The notes beneath the pieces are model-generated. The model searched no databases. It had not been told where the DNA came from and saw only the letters and a list, made by a program, of their open reading frames with translations. A stretch of 64,000 nt of DNA from Salvator merianae (lineage: Eukaryota > Chordata > Lepidosauria > Squamata > Teiidae): contig QVOM02000071.1 in NCBI GenBank assembly GCA_003586115.2, positions 113,700-177,699 on the forward strand. The letters run 5' to 3'. Below, one piece after another: positions 1-10,321 of the stretch. The position numbers and the translations under genes are program-made. How positions within the stretch are numbered: the first letter of the stretch is position 1; every line of letters starts with the position of its first letter.

Positions 1-296
1 GGTAGGTGCGAATGAATCCCCCCCTTCACATGTATCACCATTAGTGAGCACAGAGCAAACCAATGGAGCCTGTAACCAAATGGGGACAAATACTAAGAAA
101 AAGAGCAAACCCCTGTGTCTGAATCTCTATTTATATGTTTAAAGGCAGTCTCCCAGTACAGAACCTTAAGGAACTCCACTTGCTGCAGCTCTCTCTGTTG
201 AGGAATGTCCCTTCATTTGCACCCTCTGATTTCAGTTCCTAAACCACTTGCTTATCCATAAGAGGACTGCCACATCCAGACATCACTTACTTATTC

Positions 297-368
297 CATA
301 ATATAATATAATATAATATAATATAATATAATATAATAATATAATAATATAATAATATAATATAATAG
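297..368. repeat. (TAATA)n microsatellite
   Basis: An AT-only tract built of TAATA units, with some TAA-shortened units in its second half, lying just before a foldback transposon. The array is impure, which suggests slippage followed by point changes. Confidence 0.95.
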
Positions 369-376
369 CAGAATGA

Positions 377-728
377 GGGTGTGATCAGACGGGCTAATTC
401 GGACGACTTCCGGTCGCTCAGAGGGCGGGCATCCCAAACTGGCGAGCTAATTCGGGCGACTTCCGGTCGACTTCCGGTCGCTCAGAGGGCGGGCATGCCA
501 AACTGGAAGCTCGTAACTTCATCTTCACGTCGCCCCGAGGTCCCGTCGCAGCGACTTTTCCTACAGTTGCTTCTCAGTAGCTCTCGGAGCGACGCTTTTT
601 CAGAACGCTTGTAGCCGGCAGAAAAGTCGCTGCCACGGGGCCTCGGGGCGACGTGAAGACGATCCGTTTGGAATGCCCGCCCTCTGAGCGACCGGAATTC
701 GCCCGAATTAGCCTGTCTGATCACACCC
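377..728 (+). mobile_element. Harbinger-like foldback MITE, copy A1
   Basis: A 352-bp non-autonomous DNA transposon. It begins GGGTGTGATCAGACGGGCTA and ends with the inverted form of that sequence. The two halves are largely complementary, so the single strand would fold into one long hairpin. The terminal block (GGTCGCTCAGAGGGCGGGCAT) is present twice at the left end. Flanking triplets are TGA (374-376) and TAA (729-731), fitting a 3-bp target duplication with one change. The GGG ends and 3-bp duplication resemble PIF/Harbinger elements; the superfamily is inferred because no transposase is encoded. The short open frames inside are by-products of high GC content. It is the same length as the copy at 6232-6583 and lies in the opposite orientation. 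Confidence 0.85.
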
Positions 729-2035
729 TAAGTAAGCAGTGTCTGGATGCAACCGAAGGCTACATCCACGTATTGGAAATGGGAACACACTGGGGCAGCC
801 CGGGTGTGTTTCTAGCACATGCTACACTCACTTTGGGCCCTGGATTCCTCCTGGAGATCTGAGAAAGCACCCTTTCAGCAGGGCAGGATGAAGAGCTCTG
901 ACTTAAGTGACTAGCTTTTTGTTTATATTTACAGGCTTTTTAATTTTGGTAATCCCTATAAATGATTTTGTGTTTGCTGCTGAGGCCTTCAAGGAGATAT
1001 TCCTGAATTGTGTTTGATGTTTCATGTGAATTTATGTTTGGTGCTTTGAGCAAATGCGCCTTCCCTTTTTTTGCCCTTTGCTGCTCATGCTCTTCCCCCT
1101 TTATTGCTCATGATACCATTTGTACATCATCATATTTCATATTGTGTATTGATATTTGGTTCTTCTGTTTTGCTTTTGTCTCTTGATTGCTAAATAATTG
1201 CTTGTAAACTCCTTTGAACATACAATGGAATGTGGCATATAAATAAACAGATGAGGAGAAGTAGGGAAGTGAAAACAGTCAGAGAAAGACTCAGGAAAGA
1301 TCCCCAAATATACAAAAATTAAAAAATGAGTCAAAGGTGGATAGAAATTGTATCTAATTGAAGGTTTATTTCAATAATTTTATAGTGATATAGTGAGAAC
1401 TAAAATATCACACACTGATGTTAAAAAAATATACAAATGTATAGTCATGTTTTTTTTAAAAAAAATCTTATAACATAAAAACTCTTCTTTTATTGCTTAA
1501 CTAATATTATGCAAATACTGCAAATTCCAAATACATAAAAATATATAAATATGGCAGTTACTGTACCATACTACTCTACTACAGGGACACCACAAGTCCA
1601 AACATGCACATGCCAGTGGGTTTCCCCTGGAATTTAAGTGTGGCTTTTTTGTTGCAGTAGATACATTACATACAACCTCCATGTCAGCCATAGTCTTTTC
1701 AACCTAACATTTTCCATCAGTGGTTGGAGATTGTTTAAACTCAGTGATGCTAAATCTGCTTTATGGGATAATGATACAACTGTTTATGATAGGAATATAT
1801 AAATATCACATACAATATTTAGAGATAACACCTTCTATTCCTATTATTTTGGTCACAATAAATGATGTGTCATTACACCAAAATGAAGCCTTCACTATGA
1901 CTGAGGCAGCTTTAAACAACAGAATACAACAACATTCTCCTAGGCATCGTTTTTGTTATATTGGCAAAAAATACAGATTTGGGGAATTGTTCTACTGGCA
2001 ACAGACTAGATTTGTTATGGGTCATAGGCTTACAC
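729..2035. other. Non-coding stretch, no gene seen
   Basis: AT-rich sequence with homopolymer runs. Apart from an L2/SINE-like 3' tail near 1195-1255, nothing is recognisable. The 108-codon open frame at 1720-2046 runs into the next transposon and matches no family I know. Confidence 0.5.
1195..1255 (+). repeat. L2/SINE-like 3' tail
   Basis: The pattern of TTGTAAACTCCTTTGA, then a TGGCATATAAATAAA end, has the form of the 3' tail of L2 LINEs and L2-tailed SINEs (a TGTAA.CC.CCTTGAG-like core followed by an ATAAATA end). Only the tail remains, so LINE and SINE origin cannot be separated. Confidence 0.45.
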
Positions 2036-2038
2036 TAA

Positions 2039-2741
2039 GGGTGTGATCAGATGGGCTATTTTGGTCGGCTCCCGGTCGCATGGAAGCCGCAGCGTTCATA
2101 AAGCTCAATGGGAAAGCTGTCTCTGTGCCTCTCTGAGGCTTCCTGGGTCGCCTCATCCATAATCGGCTTTTCTGTGCTTTCCGGTCACCTTGGGGAGCGC
2201 CTGAACCAATCAGAGCCTTGCAGGAATCCCTGGGACAATTGCACAAGAAGGGAGGGGCAAGCGTGCTCTTGCCAGCATGAGGAAACTTTTCAAACTCCCT
2301 GCCTTCTGTAGTTTAAAAAAGACATCAGTAGCATCAGGATTGGGAGAAAACTCTAGCTACTAAAGTCCAGCTTGCTTTTTTAACTACAGAAGGCAAGGGG
2401 GTTGAAAAGTTTCCGCATGTGGCAAATCTCTCCCTCCCCTTTTCTCCCTGTGCTGGCAAATCTCTCCCTCTCTCTTAGTTAAAAGCTTCAAGTAGTTTCC
2501 ATTCAAGTACTTAACTGCCAGGGTTTTTCCCTTTCCAAAGGAAACATCTCCCACCTCTGCCCTCTGCTCCAGTTCCCCGAGGCATCGTTGAAAAGGGAGA
2601 CAGAAACCTGGCAGTTGAAGAGTTAATGGTTTGGAAAATCTCTTCAGCAAAGAGGCGGGGAGTGGCTAATCAGTGAGCGCCTAGGAATTATTTGCTCCTT
2701 TTATGCAGGCGATTTTAAAAATCGCTAGTCTGAACACAGCC
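2039..2741 (+). mobile_element. Harbinger-like MITE A3 with internal foldback
   Basis: A 703-bp element starting GGGTGTGATCAGATGGGC and ending TCTGAACACAGCC, flanked on both sides by TAA (2036-2038 and 2742-2744). The outer end matches the 352-bp A copies for about 16 bases only, and the interior is unrelated. Inside is a second inverted repeat: about 2279-2321 pairs with about 2377-2420 (shared core ACTACAGAAGGC and GTTGAAAAGTTTCC on the minus reading). A pyrimidine-rich motif (CAAATCTCTCCCTC) occurs twice at 2402-2475. No transposase is encoded. The TAA target duplication supports PIF/Harbinger. Confidence 0.75.
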
Positions 2742-2789
2742 TAAGTTGACTAATTTATACATGGCTTATTTTGAAATGATTTCTATTTT

Positions 2790-2880
2790 CAACATGAAAC
2801 TTACTCCAAGCTGATATATTTATACTTGGATAATAGGATCTCAAGAACTAATGTTAGCATCCACTGTAGTCATGCCTCTG
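2790..2880 (+). repeat. Unclassified dispersed repeat, copy 1
   Basis: About 90 bp related to 3520-3606. Both contain CCAAGCTGAT, TTTATACTTG, ATCTCAAGA and ATGTTAGCA in the same order. This copy lacks about 15 bp present in the other. Family unknown. Confidence 0.55.
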
Positions 2881-3149
2881 TTCACCTGTCCAGGTAGCTG
2901 TGGAAAAGGTCTCATATGTAGTGCCTCAATATGTGGTGGCATGATGTGCCTGTCAAGGAGCATGATACCTGTCTAAGGCACCCAGGGGTGAGGAAATGCC
3001 TGTCCAAGGTGCCTAGGGGTCACATTCTTCAGAGAAGTGGCCTCAACCCCGCTTCACTGGGTGCCTGCATTGCTGGATATGGATACTTTGAACTGCCTGG
3101 CAATGTGGGAGGAGGGCGCTTCTGTGGATGCACTTGTCCCCAGACACCA

Positions 3150-3425
3150 TGCACCATGGGCTCACAGCCTGTATATCTCAACTTAATATATCCCACTAGT
3201 AAATTTGATATTTCTTTCGATGCACATAAGATTCATTTGGTGGATGTAACTATTACACTTTCTAAAGATGGTTTTGACATAGAGATTTACGGAAAATTTT
3301 CCAGTATCAATTCCCTATTAAGATATGGCAGATACAACCCAAGATATTTAAAGAACAGTTTACTTGTTTCCCATACAATTAGACTTTGTAGGAATTGTTG
3401 TACTATAATATCTTTCAGAATCTGA
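3150..3425 (+). pseudogene. Penelope-like element RT C-terminal relic
   Basis: The plus-strand frame encodes a stretch that resembles the segment after the palm domain of Penelope-like element reverse transcriptases. In those proteins a FLDV-type motif precedes a YxKPTDRNxYL-like motif, then an HPxxxKxSIPxxQxxRxRRNC-like motif. Here the matching blocks read HLVDVTITLSKDGFDIEIYG, then a degraded middle, then LLVSHTIRLCRNC. Key residues are partly lost (KPTD is not retained), so the copy is dead. The rest of the RT lies nowhere nearby, so the element is 5' truncated. A related GIY-YIG-like segment follows at 3.88-4.18 kb on the same strand. Identification is by motif order from memory of the family. 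Confidence 0.6.
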
Positions 3426-3519
3426 CTCAACCAAATAGTTCTGCCTCTGCAGCAGGGGTGGGCTATCAATGCCACCCCACTCCCTCTGCATCACACCCCC
3501 AGCTACCAGCAGACTTACA

Positions 3520-3606
3520 ACATGGAACTTGTGCCAAGCTGATCTGTTTATACTTGAATAATGTTTGCTGCATATGGATAGAATCTCAAGACCAGATGTT
3601 AGCAGT
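3520..3606 (+). repeat. Unclassified dispersed repeat, copy 2
   Basis: Sister of 2790-2880, sitting between the two recognisable parts of the Penelope-like relic. It may therefore belong to an insertion into that element that spans about 3.43-3.70 kb. Confidence 0.5.
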
Positions 3607-3879
3607 CCTTTGTGCCCTTTCCTCTGGTCCCCAGTCTGGACACCTGGGAGAGAGATCTTTAGATTATATTCAGGCATTGGCATCTCCTTTATAATACTTC
3701 TACATGAACACAGAAACTATAAAAGGAGATGCAATTTCTAAGCTATTTCTAGAAATAATAACAACACAAATGATGGTAGTAAACCAACAGGACAATATAG
3801 TGATATATGTGTCATTTGCAGAAATTGTCTCCAGCTGAAAATATTTCTTAACCTGCAAATGGCAAGATGTATGCACTAA

Positions 3880-4180
3880 AACAATTTTTATCTGTAACAA
3901 TCTTGATAACTTATACATTGTTAGTTGTCCATGCCAAATTTTATATGTGAGTATGGCTGCAGACCAATTAAAATAAGGATTGTAGAACATAAAAAGTGTG
4001 AGTCAAAATAACAAAATCCAAATCCCTTTAGTCCACACTTTATAGATCTCTCACATTCAAAAGAAGAATTAAGCTATTGGTGTACTGAGAAGTTATAGCT
4101 ATGGATATACAACCGAAAACAAAACAAACAGAAAGGAATTTCTTTTGGATTTGTCACCTACAAATTATATCACACAGTGA
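3880..4180 (+). pseudogene. Penelope-like GIY-YIG endonuclease relic
   Basis: Reading the plus strand with one frameshift near 3965 gives LYIVSCPCQILYVS followed by IKIRIVEHKK. That is the shape of the GIY-YIG nuclease of Penelope-like elements (a V.C.C...YVG block, then a (K)xRIxEH block). Further downstream an aromatic-rich block near 4138-4180 is in the place of the usual REexxWIYxLxTxxPxGLN end, but it is weak. Stops and the frameshift show a decayed copy. Its order and strand relative to 3150-3425 fit one element with RT followed by GIY-YIG, separated by about 450 bp that includes a likely insertion. Confidence 0.5.
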
Positions 4181-5140
4181 AATGGAGCTTGTGGGAGGCT
4201 AACAATTGCTGTGGTAGCCCAGAATCCAGATTTGTCCAGAATCAACATTTACTAGCCTTGCTTTTTAATATTTAGTAATTTTATCTTTAATGAATTAATT
4301 TCCATGGTCCTTCCTGTGGCAGATGTTCAGTTGACAGGACTATAATTTCCCAGGAATTACGGATGGCCTGTTCTCAGCTACAGCAGATGATCTTAGGAAC
4401 AAACAGCATATTTTTGTTAAGTGGTCTGCAATCTTATCTTTGTCTAATAACGTCTGGATGAATGCAGTCCAGTACTTGTGATTTTTAATTTTCCAGAATG
4501 GCCTACTATACCTACCATATCTTCTCCTCTTGTCCGAACTGCTTGTCTTCATGCCTCAGATCCTGTGGTCAAATGCTATTAGTACCTGCCACCACAGACC
4601 ATCCTGAAAAGGAGGTTGGAGTGCCTTGAAATTCCCTCCCCAGTGTCCTTCCCCAGAACAGATTTAACTATTCTGAGGCCACCCGCCACCCCCTCATCAC
4701 CACCGTGTAGACACACAGAGGTGACAAGTGTGACTAAAGTGTCTCCTTTATGCATGTGCTGTACCAGCAAAGGCCCAAGGCATTTTCCAGTGTGACAGAG
4801 GGCCTTCTGTATTCTGAATGGGTAGTTCTGCTCTGGAGCTGGAAAGAAAGGGCACTGGGAGTAGTGTCAGAAGTGAGGGAGAAAAATAAACATTGTTGGA
4901 GTTAGGTACACATGCAGAATGAGGCTGCATTAACATGCAGTAAAAGAAAAGCACTTCAGAAATGGTTTTGAGGTGACTTTGAGTCTGTTTAGAGGTGGGA
5001 TTGTTCACATGCCAGTCTGTCCCCCAGTGGACATTCTAAACTAGGAAAGGTGGATCAGAGTTGTGCTGGGAACATAAGGGCAACACGCTTATGTCTCTAA
5101 GGAACTTTTGAGGCAGCCTAAATCACGTATAAAGAGGATG
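4181..5140. other. Non-coding stretch, no gene seen
   Basis: Unique-looking mixed sequence. Short open frames on the minus strand (for example 4748-5008) have no recognisable domain. I see no repeat family here. Confidence 0.4.
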
Positions 5141-5149
5141 GAAGATGCT

Positions 5150-5870
5150 ATGTGCTATGTGCTATGTGCGTGCAAGCAGATGCTCCATTCAACAGCAGCT
5201 TCTGGACCAGATACAAGGGTAGCCCCATATAGAATGCATTACAATAACCCAAAATCGGAGTTACCAGGCACGAACCACAGCGTGTGAGCAAGAGGCTTCC
5301 CAAATCTAGGTGGATACACCAGCCAAAATTGTCATTAGGCACTTCTTGCTACAGAAGTTACTTGAACCTGTATTTCAGAAATGATTCCGGAAGTATCTCC
5401 AGGCTATGTACATGCTTCTTCTGAAGGAATGCGATCCCATCTAGAACAGGCAAAATGCCCAATTCCTGAATTTGAGAACTTCCTACACACAAAGTTTCCA
5501 TCTTGTCAATATTCACATGCAGCCCATCACTGCATCCAGGCATTGGATCACAACATTCACATCCTCTGCTGATCCAGATGTTAAGAACAAATAGAGCTGA
5601 AAGTTATTAACATATTGGTAATGTCTTATCACCAAACTCCTGATGACCAATCCCAGCAGCTTCATATAGAAGTTAAATAGCATTGATGACAAAACAGCAT
5701 CTTGAGACACTGCAAAGGCTAGTTACCAGGAAGCATAGTATCCCAACATTGCTTTCTGAGATAATCCCAGCAGCTGGATCAGAGAGGTGATCTAAAAGGA
5801 TACTGTGGTCAACAAATTCAAAAGCTGCATAGTGATCAAGCAGTTTACTCAAATGCTTGGACTGGCTTGA
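5150..5870 (-). mobile_element. L2 LINE fragment, decayed RT
   Basis: On the minus strand, broken frames carry pieces of an L2-type reverse transcriptase in the correct order: a YQYVNNFQLYL block in place of the Y(A/V)DDTQLYL catalytic motif (second aspartate position changed to N), a CLDAVMGCM block, then an IDKMETLCVGS block and finally a YCNAFYMGLPL block. The same blocks in the same order occur in the better copy at 50.69-51.79 kb. Several frameshifts and stops separate them. The 3' tail is missing. The catalytic change and frameshifts make it inactive. Confidence 0.7.
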
Positions 5871-6139
5871 TTAATGGGTGCCAGGCAACATTTTAATATC
5901 TTTTTACATTCTGATCCAAATGTACCAGATTGAGCCAGAGTTCAGAGGTCTGCTTTGTCTATCTCGGCAAGACCTCTTAAAAACATTGATGGTTCCCTTG
6001 ATTGCTTTATGCGTATGTGTTCATTTATGCAGCCAGCCACACCAAAATCATTTTTTTTAAAGAATCACTTTTAACACATCAGGGTGACCAAAGGTCTTTG
6101 AGCACTGCCACTTTGGCAGTATCAGAAAGGCAACTGCAA
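5871..6139. other. Non-coding stretch, no gene seen
   Basis: No recognisable domain or repeat family. The short open frames here are not supported. Confidence 0.4.
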
Positions 6140-6720
6140 GCCTCCCTTCTGCACATTAATGTGGAACATGGGAGGCCTTGCCCACTACTGGTATGCTCCA
6201 TCCACATAGTATGGTGTATGATGAAGACCTAGGGTGTGATCAGACGGGCTAATTCGGGCGAATTCTGGTCGCTCAGAGGGCGGGCATTCCAAACGGATCG
6301 TCTTCACGTTGCCCCAAGGCCCCGTGGCAGCGACTTTTCTGCCGGCTACGAGCGTTCGGAAAAAGCGTCGCTCCGAGAGCTACTGAGAAGCGACTGTAGG
6401 AAAAGTTGCTGCGACAGGACCTCGGGGCGACGTGAAGATGAAGCTACGAGCTTCCAGTTTGGCATGCCCGCCCTCTGAGCGACCGGAAGTCGACCGGAAG
6501 TCGCCCAAATTAGCTTGCCAGTTTGGAATGCCCGCCCTCTGAGCGACTGGAAGTCGCCCGAATTAGCCCGTCTGATCACACCCCTAGTGGCCTTTGGTCT
6601 GGTTAGCCAATAGAGATCTACAGGTGGACTAGATGGGCCTAGTCCACAGGCATGCAGAAGGCATACTTCCACATTCAGAACTAAAGGAGATCCATTTTGG
6701 CAGTGTACCAAAGCACACCA
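6140..6720. repeat. Dispersed repeat family D, split by MITE A2
   Basis: The sequence left of the MITE (about 6170-6228, with CACTACTGGTATGCTCCATC) and right of it (about 6587-6720, with CATGCAGAAGGCA) matches, in order, the single uninterrupted stretch at 8284-8490 (CACTGCTGGTACGCTCCATC and GTGCAGAAGGCA). The A2 MITE was therefore inserted into an existing copy of this repeat. Function and family are unknown. Confidence 0.6.
6232..6583 (-). mobile_element. Harbinger-like foldback MITE, copy A2
   Basis: A 352-bp element of the same family and length as A1, in reverse orientation. Termini are GGGTGTGATCAGACGGGC and its inverted partner. Here the direct triplet CTA flanks both sides exactly (6229-6231 and 6584-6586), which fixes the element ends. 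The doubled terminal block lies at the right end, mirroring A1. It would fold into a near full-length hairpin. It codes for nothing recognisable. Confidence 0.88.
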
Positions 6721-7038
6721 CCAAAAAGGATCCCTCAGGGCCTCCAAGGTCAGGAATTTTTGTTCCTGGTCTTCAAAGCTTGGGCAGTAGCTGAGCTAGA
6801 TCAGCACTGTCATGCAGATGACACTGTTCCTGTCCAGTGTGATCTGGCCCAGGCTTGGGACGGATCACTCTGTTCCTGCCTCACTATGCCAGATCAGGCC
6901 AGGTAACTGCAGAAAGGTCCCAAAGCTAATTCTATCCCAAAGCCAGCCCTGAACCCAGAATAAAATGGGTCAAGATATCAGGTAAAGTTTAAATTGCCTT
7001 AAAACGTTTAATCAGGAATGATGCCTTCAAAACAGATT

Positions 7039-7629
7039 GGGCCTGTTCGCACTACCCCGGTAGTCCACTAGCTAGAACGGAGGCTTCGCACTACGGCAGG
7101 CGTGTGCCTCCCCTGATCTGAACCACGCCTCTCCCTATCGGAACCCGATGCTGGGTAAAGCAAGACAAGTAATTACCTGTCTTCATTCTGACTTGCGTGA
7201 TCGAGTGAAGATTGGGGAAGGTGCTTTCGCACTCCCTTCCTGGTTTGAAATGGCGGCGGGGAGGAGCTGGCGTGGCTGCGCAGGCGTGGTCTGCTGCTTC
7301 GTAAGCCGGTCTGCTGCTCCGTAACTGGGTTTGCCCTTTGGGCTTCGCAGCCTGGCTGCCGTTGCAAAGCCAGCTCCGAAAGGAGCCCCTCTAGCTTCGA
7401 AGCAGTACTCTATGGTTCGGAATGCTAGACCTATCTAGGCATCTGTGCCTCTATGGTTTGTGACCTCAGTTCCTGACTAGGGGATTCCCATCCACACTGC
7501 TGCCTCTGCTGATCAGCTTGAAGTCCGTTTCTCTGGCTGTAAGTGCGTACGGCACTCAGCAGACTCCAACCTCTCTGGTCTGAAGCCTACTAATGAGACC
7601 ATTCTACGGAGGTAAGTGCGAACAGGCCC
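7039..7629 (+). mobile_element. GGGCC-ended foldback transposon G1
   Basis: A 591-bp non-autonomous element. It begins GGGCCTGTTCGCACT and ends AGTGCGAACAGGCCC, a perfect 15-bp terminal inverted repeat. ATT flanks both sides (7036-7038 and 7630-7632). The interior is CpG-rich and holds internal copies of a TTCGCACT motif. The interior is shared with G2 (7786-8253) and with the inverted G3 (54336-54873), for example the GGTTTGAAATGGCGGCGGGG region and CTCTATGGTT blocks. GGG ends with a 3-bp duplication suggest a Harbinger-type element, though ATT is not the usual TWA target. Confidence 0.85.
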
Positions 7630-7785
7630 ATTGTGTCAACATGCTTTGCTAGTTAACCTGCTGGCCATAGCAAAACTGTTTCCCCAAAATACAGATCATG
7701 GGTCCTTACTCCTTGTGTAATGGCTGTTCTACACTTACCTCTATTCTGGAACAGGATTCCTCATGGACCTCTTCGGGGTGTTATT

Positions 7786-8253
7786 GGGCCTGTTTGCACT
7801 TTGCAAGAGGAATGTTCCTGTCCACTCACTAGTTAGCTGCATTTGCACTTTCAAACAGAGACAGATGCCTTGAAACTCACTCAAGCCCACCTAATGCTCA
7901 CCTGAAGCTGAGTAAGGCTGGTGCAGTAAATTTGCATGATCAGGTGTAGATCAGGGGAGCGACATTTGCACTACTTCTGGGCTTGAAATGGTGGTGAGGA
8001 GGGGTCAGCTTTGGAAATAGCTCTCTGACTTTGAATTCGTAGCTCTATGCTTCAAATTCATAGCTCTATGGTTTCGAAAGCAGCTCTATGTTTCCCCTGC
8101 CTAGTGCATTCCCATTTCCACTGTTCCCCCTGCTGGTCAGCTCGCAAACTGTGCCATTGCTGACAAGTGAGAATGCTCATCAGTAAACCCCATCCTCCCT
8201 TGCTTGAAGCCTTCTAATTATACCATTTTCCTCTGGTAAGTGTGAAAACACCC
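7786..8253 (+). mobile_element. GGGCC-ended foldback transposon G2
   Basis: A 468-bp sibling of G1 in the same orientation, 156 bp downstream. It starts GGGCCTGTTTGCACT and ends AGTGTGAAAACACCC, flanked by ATT on both sides (7783-7785 and 8254-8256). It has lost most CpGs present in G1 (TTCGCACT has become TTTGCACT), which fits methylation-driven decay and an older insertion. A block around AGCTCTATG is repeated three times at a spacing of about 22-25 bp near 8030-8095. Confidence 0.82.
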
Positions 8254-8283
8254 ATTGGTCCGCACATTAGTCTGGATCAATGA

Positions 8284-8500
8284 AACCCCACTCACTGCTG
8301 GTACGCTCCATCTGCTTAGGATGGAACATAATCCAAATCAGGGATGTTCTGTTCTGGATTACCGGTAGTCCTCAGCATTGGGGACTACCAGAATACCAGT
8401 TCTGGCCAGTTCAGAACACAGAGGTGTGCAGAAGGCACACCTTCATTTTCTGGAATACTATGGGACTCATTTTGGTGGCTCACTGAAGCACACAGCTGAA
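8284..8500. repeat. Dispersed repeat family D, uninterrupted copy
   Basis: Counterpart of the repeat at 6140-6720. It starts right after the G2 element and continues to about 8.5 kb, possibly further (the GCAGACAATG block near 8597 resembles GCAGATGACA near 6816). Family unknown. Confidence 0.55.
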
Positions 8501-10266
8501 ATGGGTTCCCCATTCAGAACCATCAGAGGCAGGTCCTGAAGCTCATGTGAGGTTCAAGGACTGTACAGGGGCTGGTCTGGACCAATGTCCTCATGCAGAC
8601 AATGTTGGTCCAGACCACATCATGCCATGATCTCTACCATCACATCAACTTGGGCCAGATCTACTGGACCAGATCATGACACTGGAAGAGCAGAAACGTC
8701 CTTATATGTTTCAGGATTAGGATTAACACTATTGTGAAACCGGTGCATTTAATGTAAGTAGATCCTCTCAGTAGCTCCCAAAATGACTAACAAATATCTG
8801 ATCATGTAATAGTTTTGTTGTAATTGACACTGGAAGAAGAATTGGCACCTACTTCATTTCAGAAGAGAAACTTTCCATGAACTGAAAAGGACTCATTTAA
8901 TCATGCCGAAAAGGATGCCCTGAAGTGGTGCAGAACCTCCCTATAGGTATTAGGGAGTGGGTAGAACTGCATAGGAGGGGATGGTTCTAGGCCCATATCA
9001 ATCAACAGGAAAACAATTTAATACAATAAGGAAGAATTTGTAAAGTATAAATAAAGAAAAACATCTATTTCTTATTTTAATGCACGTCTACAGTATATAT
9101 AGATTGCAGCTTACTCCTACTGCTGCTTCTCTAGTTACAAATAAATCTGATAAATCTCTAAGTAAATGTAGAATGTCCCTTTTAAAATGTCTGGGTATTC
9201 TTTTCTAGCATCACAATCTGCACTGCTGTCCTATTGCTTTTTTATATTTGCTACCTTGTTAAGCCCCCACTGTGGTAAATAAAACATGAAGAGAAATAGA
9301 GAAAAGTGTGAGGCTTTTATTTACTCTCATTTTTTTTGGATATATTTCTCTAGCTGAATGCCTCTCCCTTTAATGAAACCCTTGACTGCTCCACTGGTGA
9401 ATGTGATTTAAGCCCCGGAGAGACAGCCATGATTCACAAACTGTGTTCTGCTCCAGCACTGACCGTTATCTGATGCCTCTTCATGCACAGTTGCCTAAAT
9501 GACAGTTTAATGGCTCACTGTAAAGGCTAGTTATTTTGTATCTCTATCCAGTGAAAATGGCTAATGGTGATAAGGAAAAGGAAAAAACAAAGCAATTGCT
9601 CAGATCTTCAGGCTCATCCAAGCTACTTAGCACGTGCTGGGAGCCTTCAATTAATTATTTCTTCAGTCCACTGAAGCACTCCAAAATGATTTCAAAACTC
9701 ACCAGCTGCACTAAGAGTCCATGTTAACAGGGTGCAGGAAACTGAAACTGCACATAAGCAGAACTGACAGACTTTTATGGGGGAATCTATAGTTGTGAAA
9801 AGAATACTTGAACATGAGAAAAAATAGATGAAAATTATTAAACTAAGAGGAGGGAAAGATGGTTACCAGAAGCAGAGCATTCTGTAACAAATTGGACATT
9901 CTGCTGTTCTCACCTTGAGCCTTAACATGGCATAGGCCTTTTCCCTCCCTCCCTCCCTCACTCCCTTTCTTGAGCTGTGGCTGTATAGGAGATGCAATCT
10001 TTATAACTTTTCTTTAGCAACAATATCACTTAAATCTCTTTTAGAATACCACATTCAAAAGTCACTCAGACAACATCCGCCCATGCAAAGTTGCCAGTTG
10101 AAGGTCTTTTCACCAGGTGTTAAAAAACAACATATTTCTGGGGCTGTTTCCAGGAGCCCGGTAAAATGGCATCAGATTCCATGTGCCCATAAGCTGCCCT
10201 AATCTACCATGGGAAAAGTGGCCTTCCCTTAGAATCCCCACTGTAATGTTCATGCCAGGGAGAGGA
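8501..10266. other. Non-coding stretch with candidate conserved element
   Basis: No gene is supported. The 63-codon open frame at 9536-9727 is short and unmatched. A CCCT-rich tract lies at about 9943-9968. The part 9340-9725 has the balanced, repeat-free look of a conserved non-coding element. Confidence 0.45.
9340..9725. promoter_or_regulatory. Candidate conserved non-coding element
   Basis: This is a repeat-free, moderately AT-rich segment with dense homeobox-like (TTAATTATTT, TTTAATGG) and E-box-like (CACGTG) words. That style is typical of vertebrate developmental enhancers. The claim rests on sequence texture only; no alignment was available. Confidence 0.25.
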
Positions 10267-10321
10267 TGTAACAGACACTCATCTGAAGTTATGGAGGCAG
10301 GGAAGCATAGGGACAGGATTT
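10267..10321 (+). repeat. Truncated 5' LTR remnant
   Basis: The first 14 bases, TGTAACAGACACTC, are identical to the start of the 3' LTR at 13621. The next 40 bases remain only loosely alike. I read this as the left edge of the 5' LTR of the 10.27-15.04 kb element, cut off by the CR1 tail that follows at 10322. The remaining ~1.36 kb of the 5' LTR is missing. Confidence 0.6.

Noticed and set aside
1720..2046. 108-codon open frame with possible small protein
   Set aside because: Ends inside a MITE, no domain and no codon bias; kept as unexplained non-coding sequence.
5148..5175. TGCTATG short tandem triplet
   Set aside because: Only three units, no wider array.
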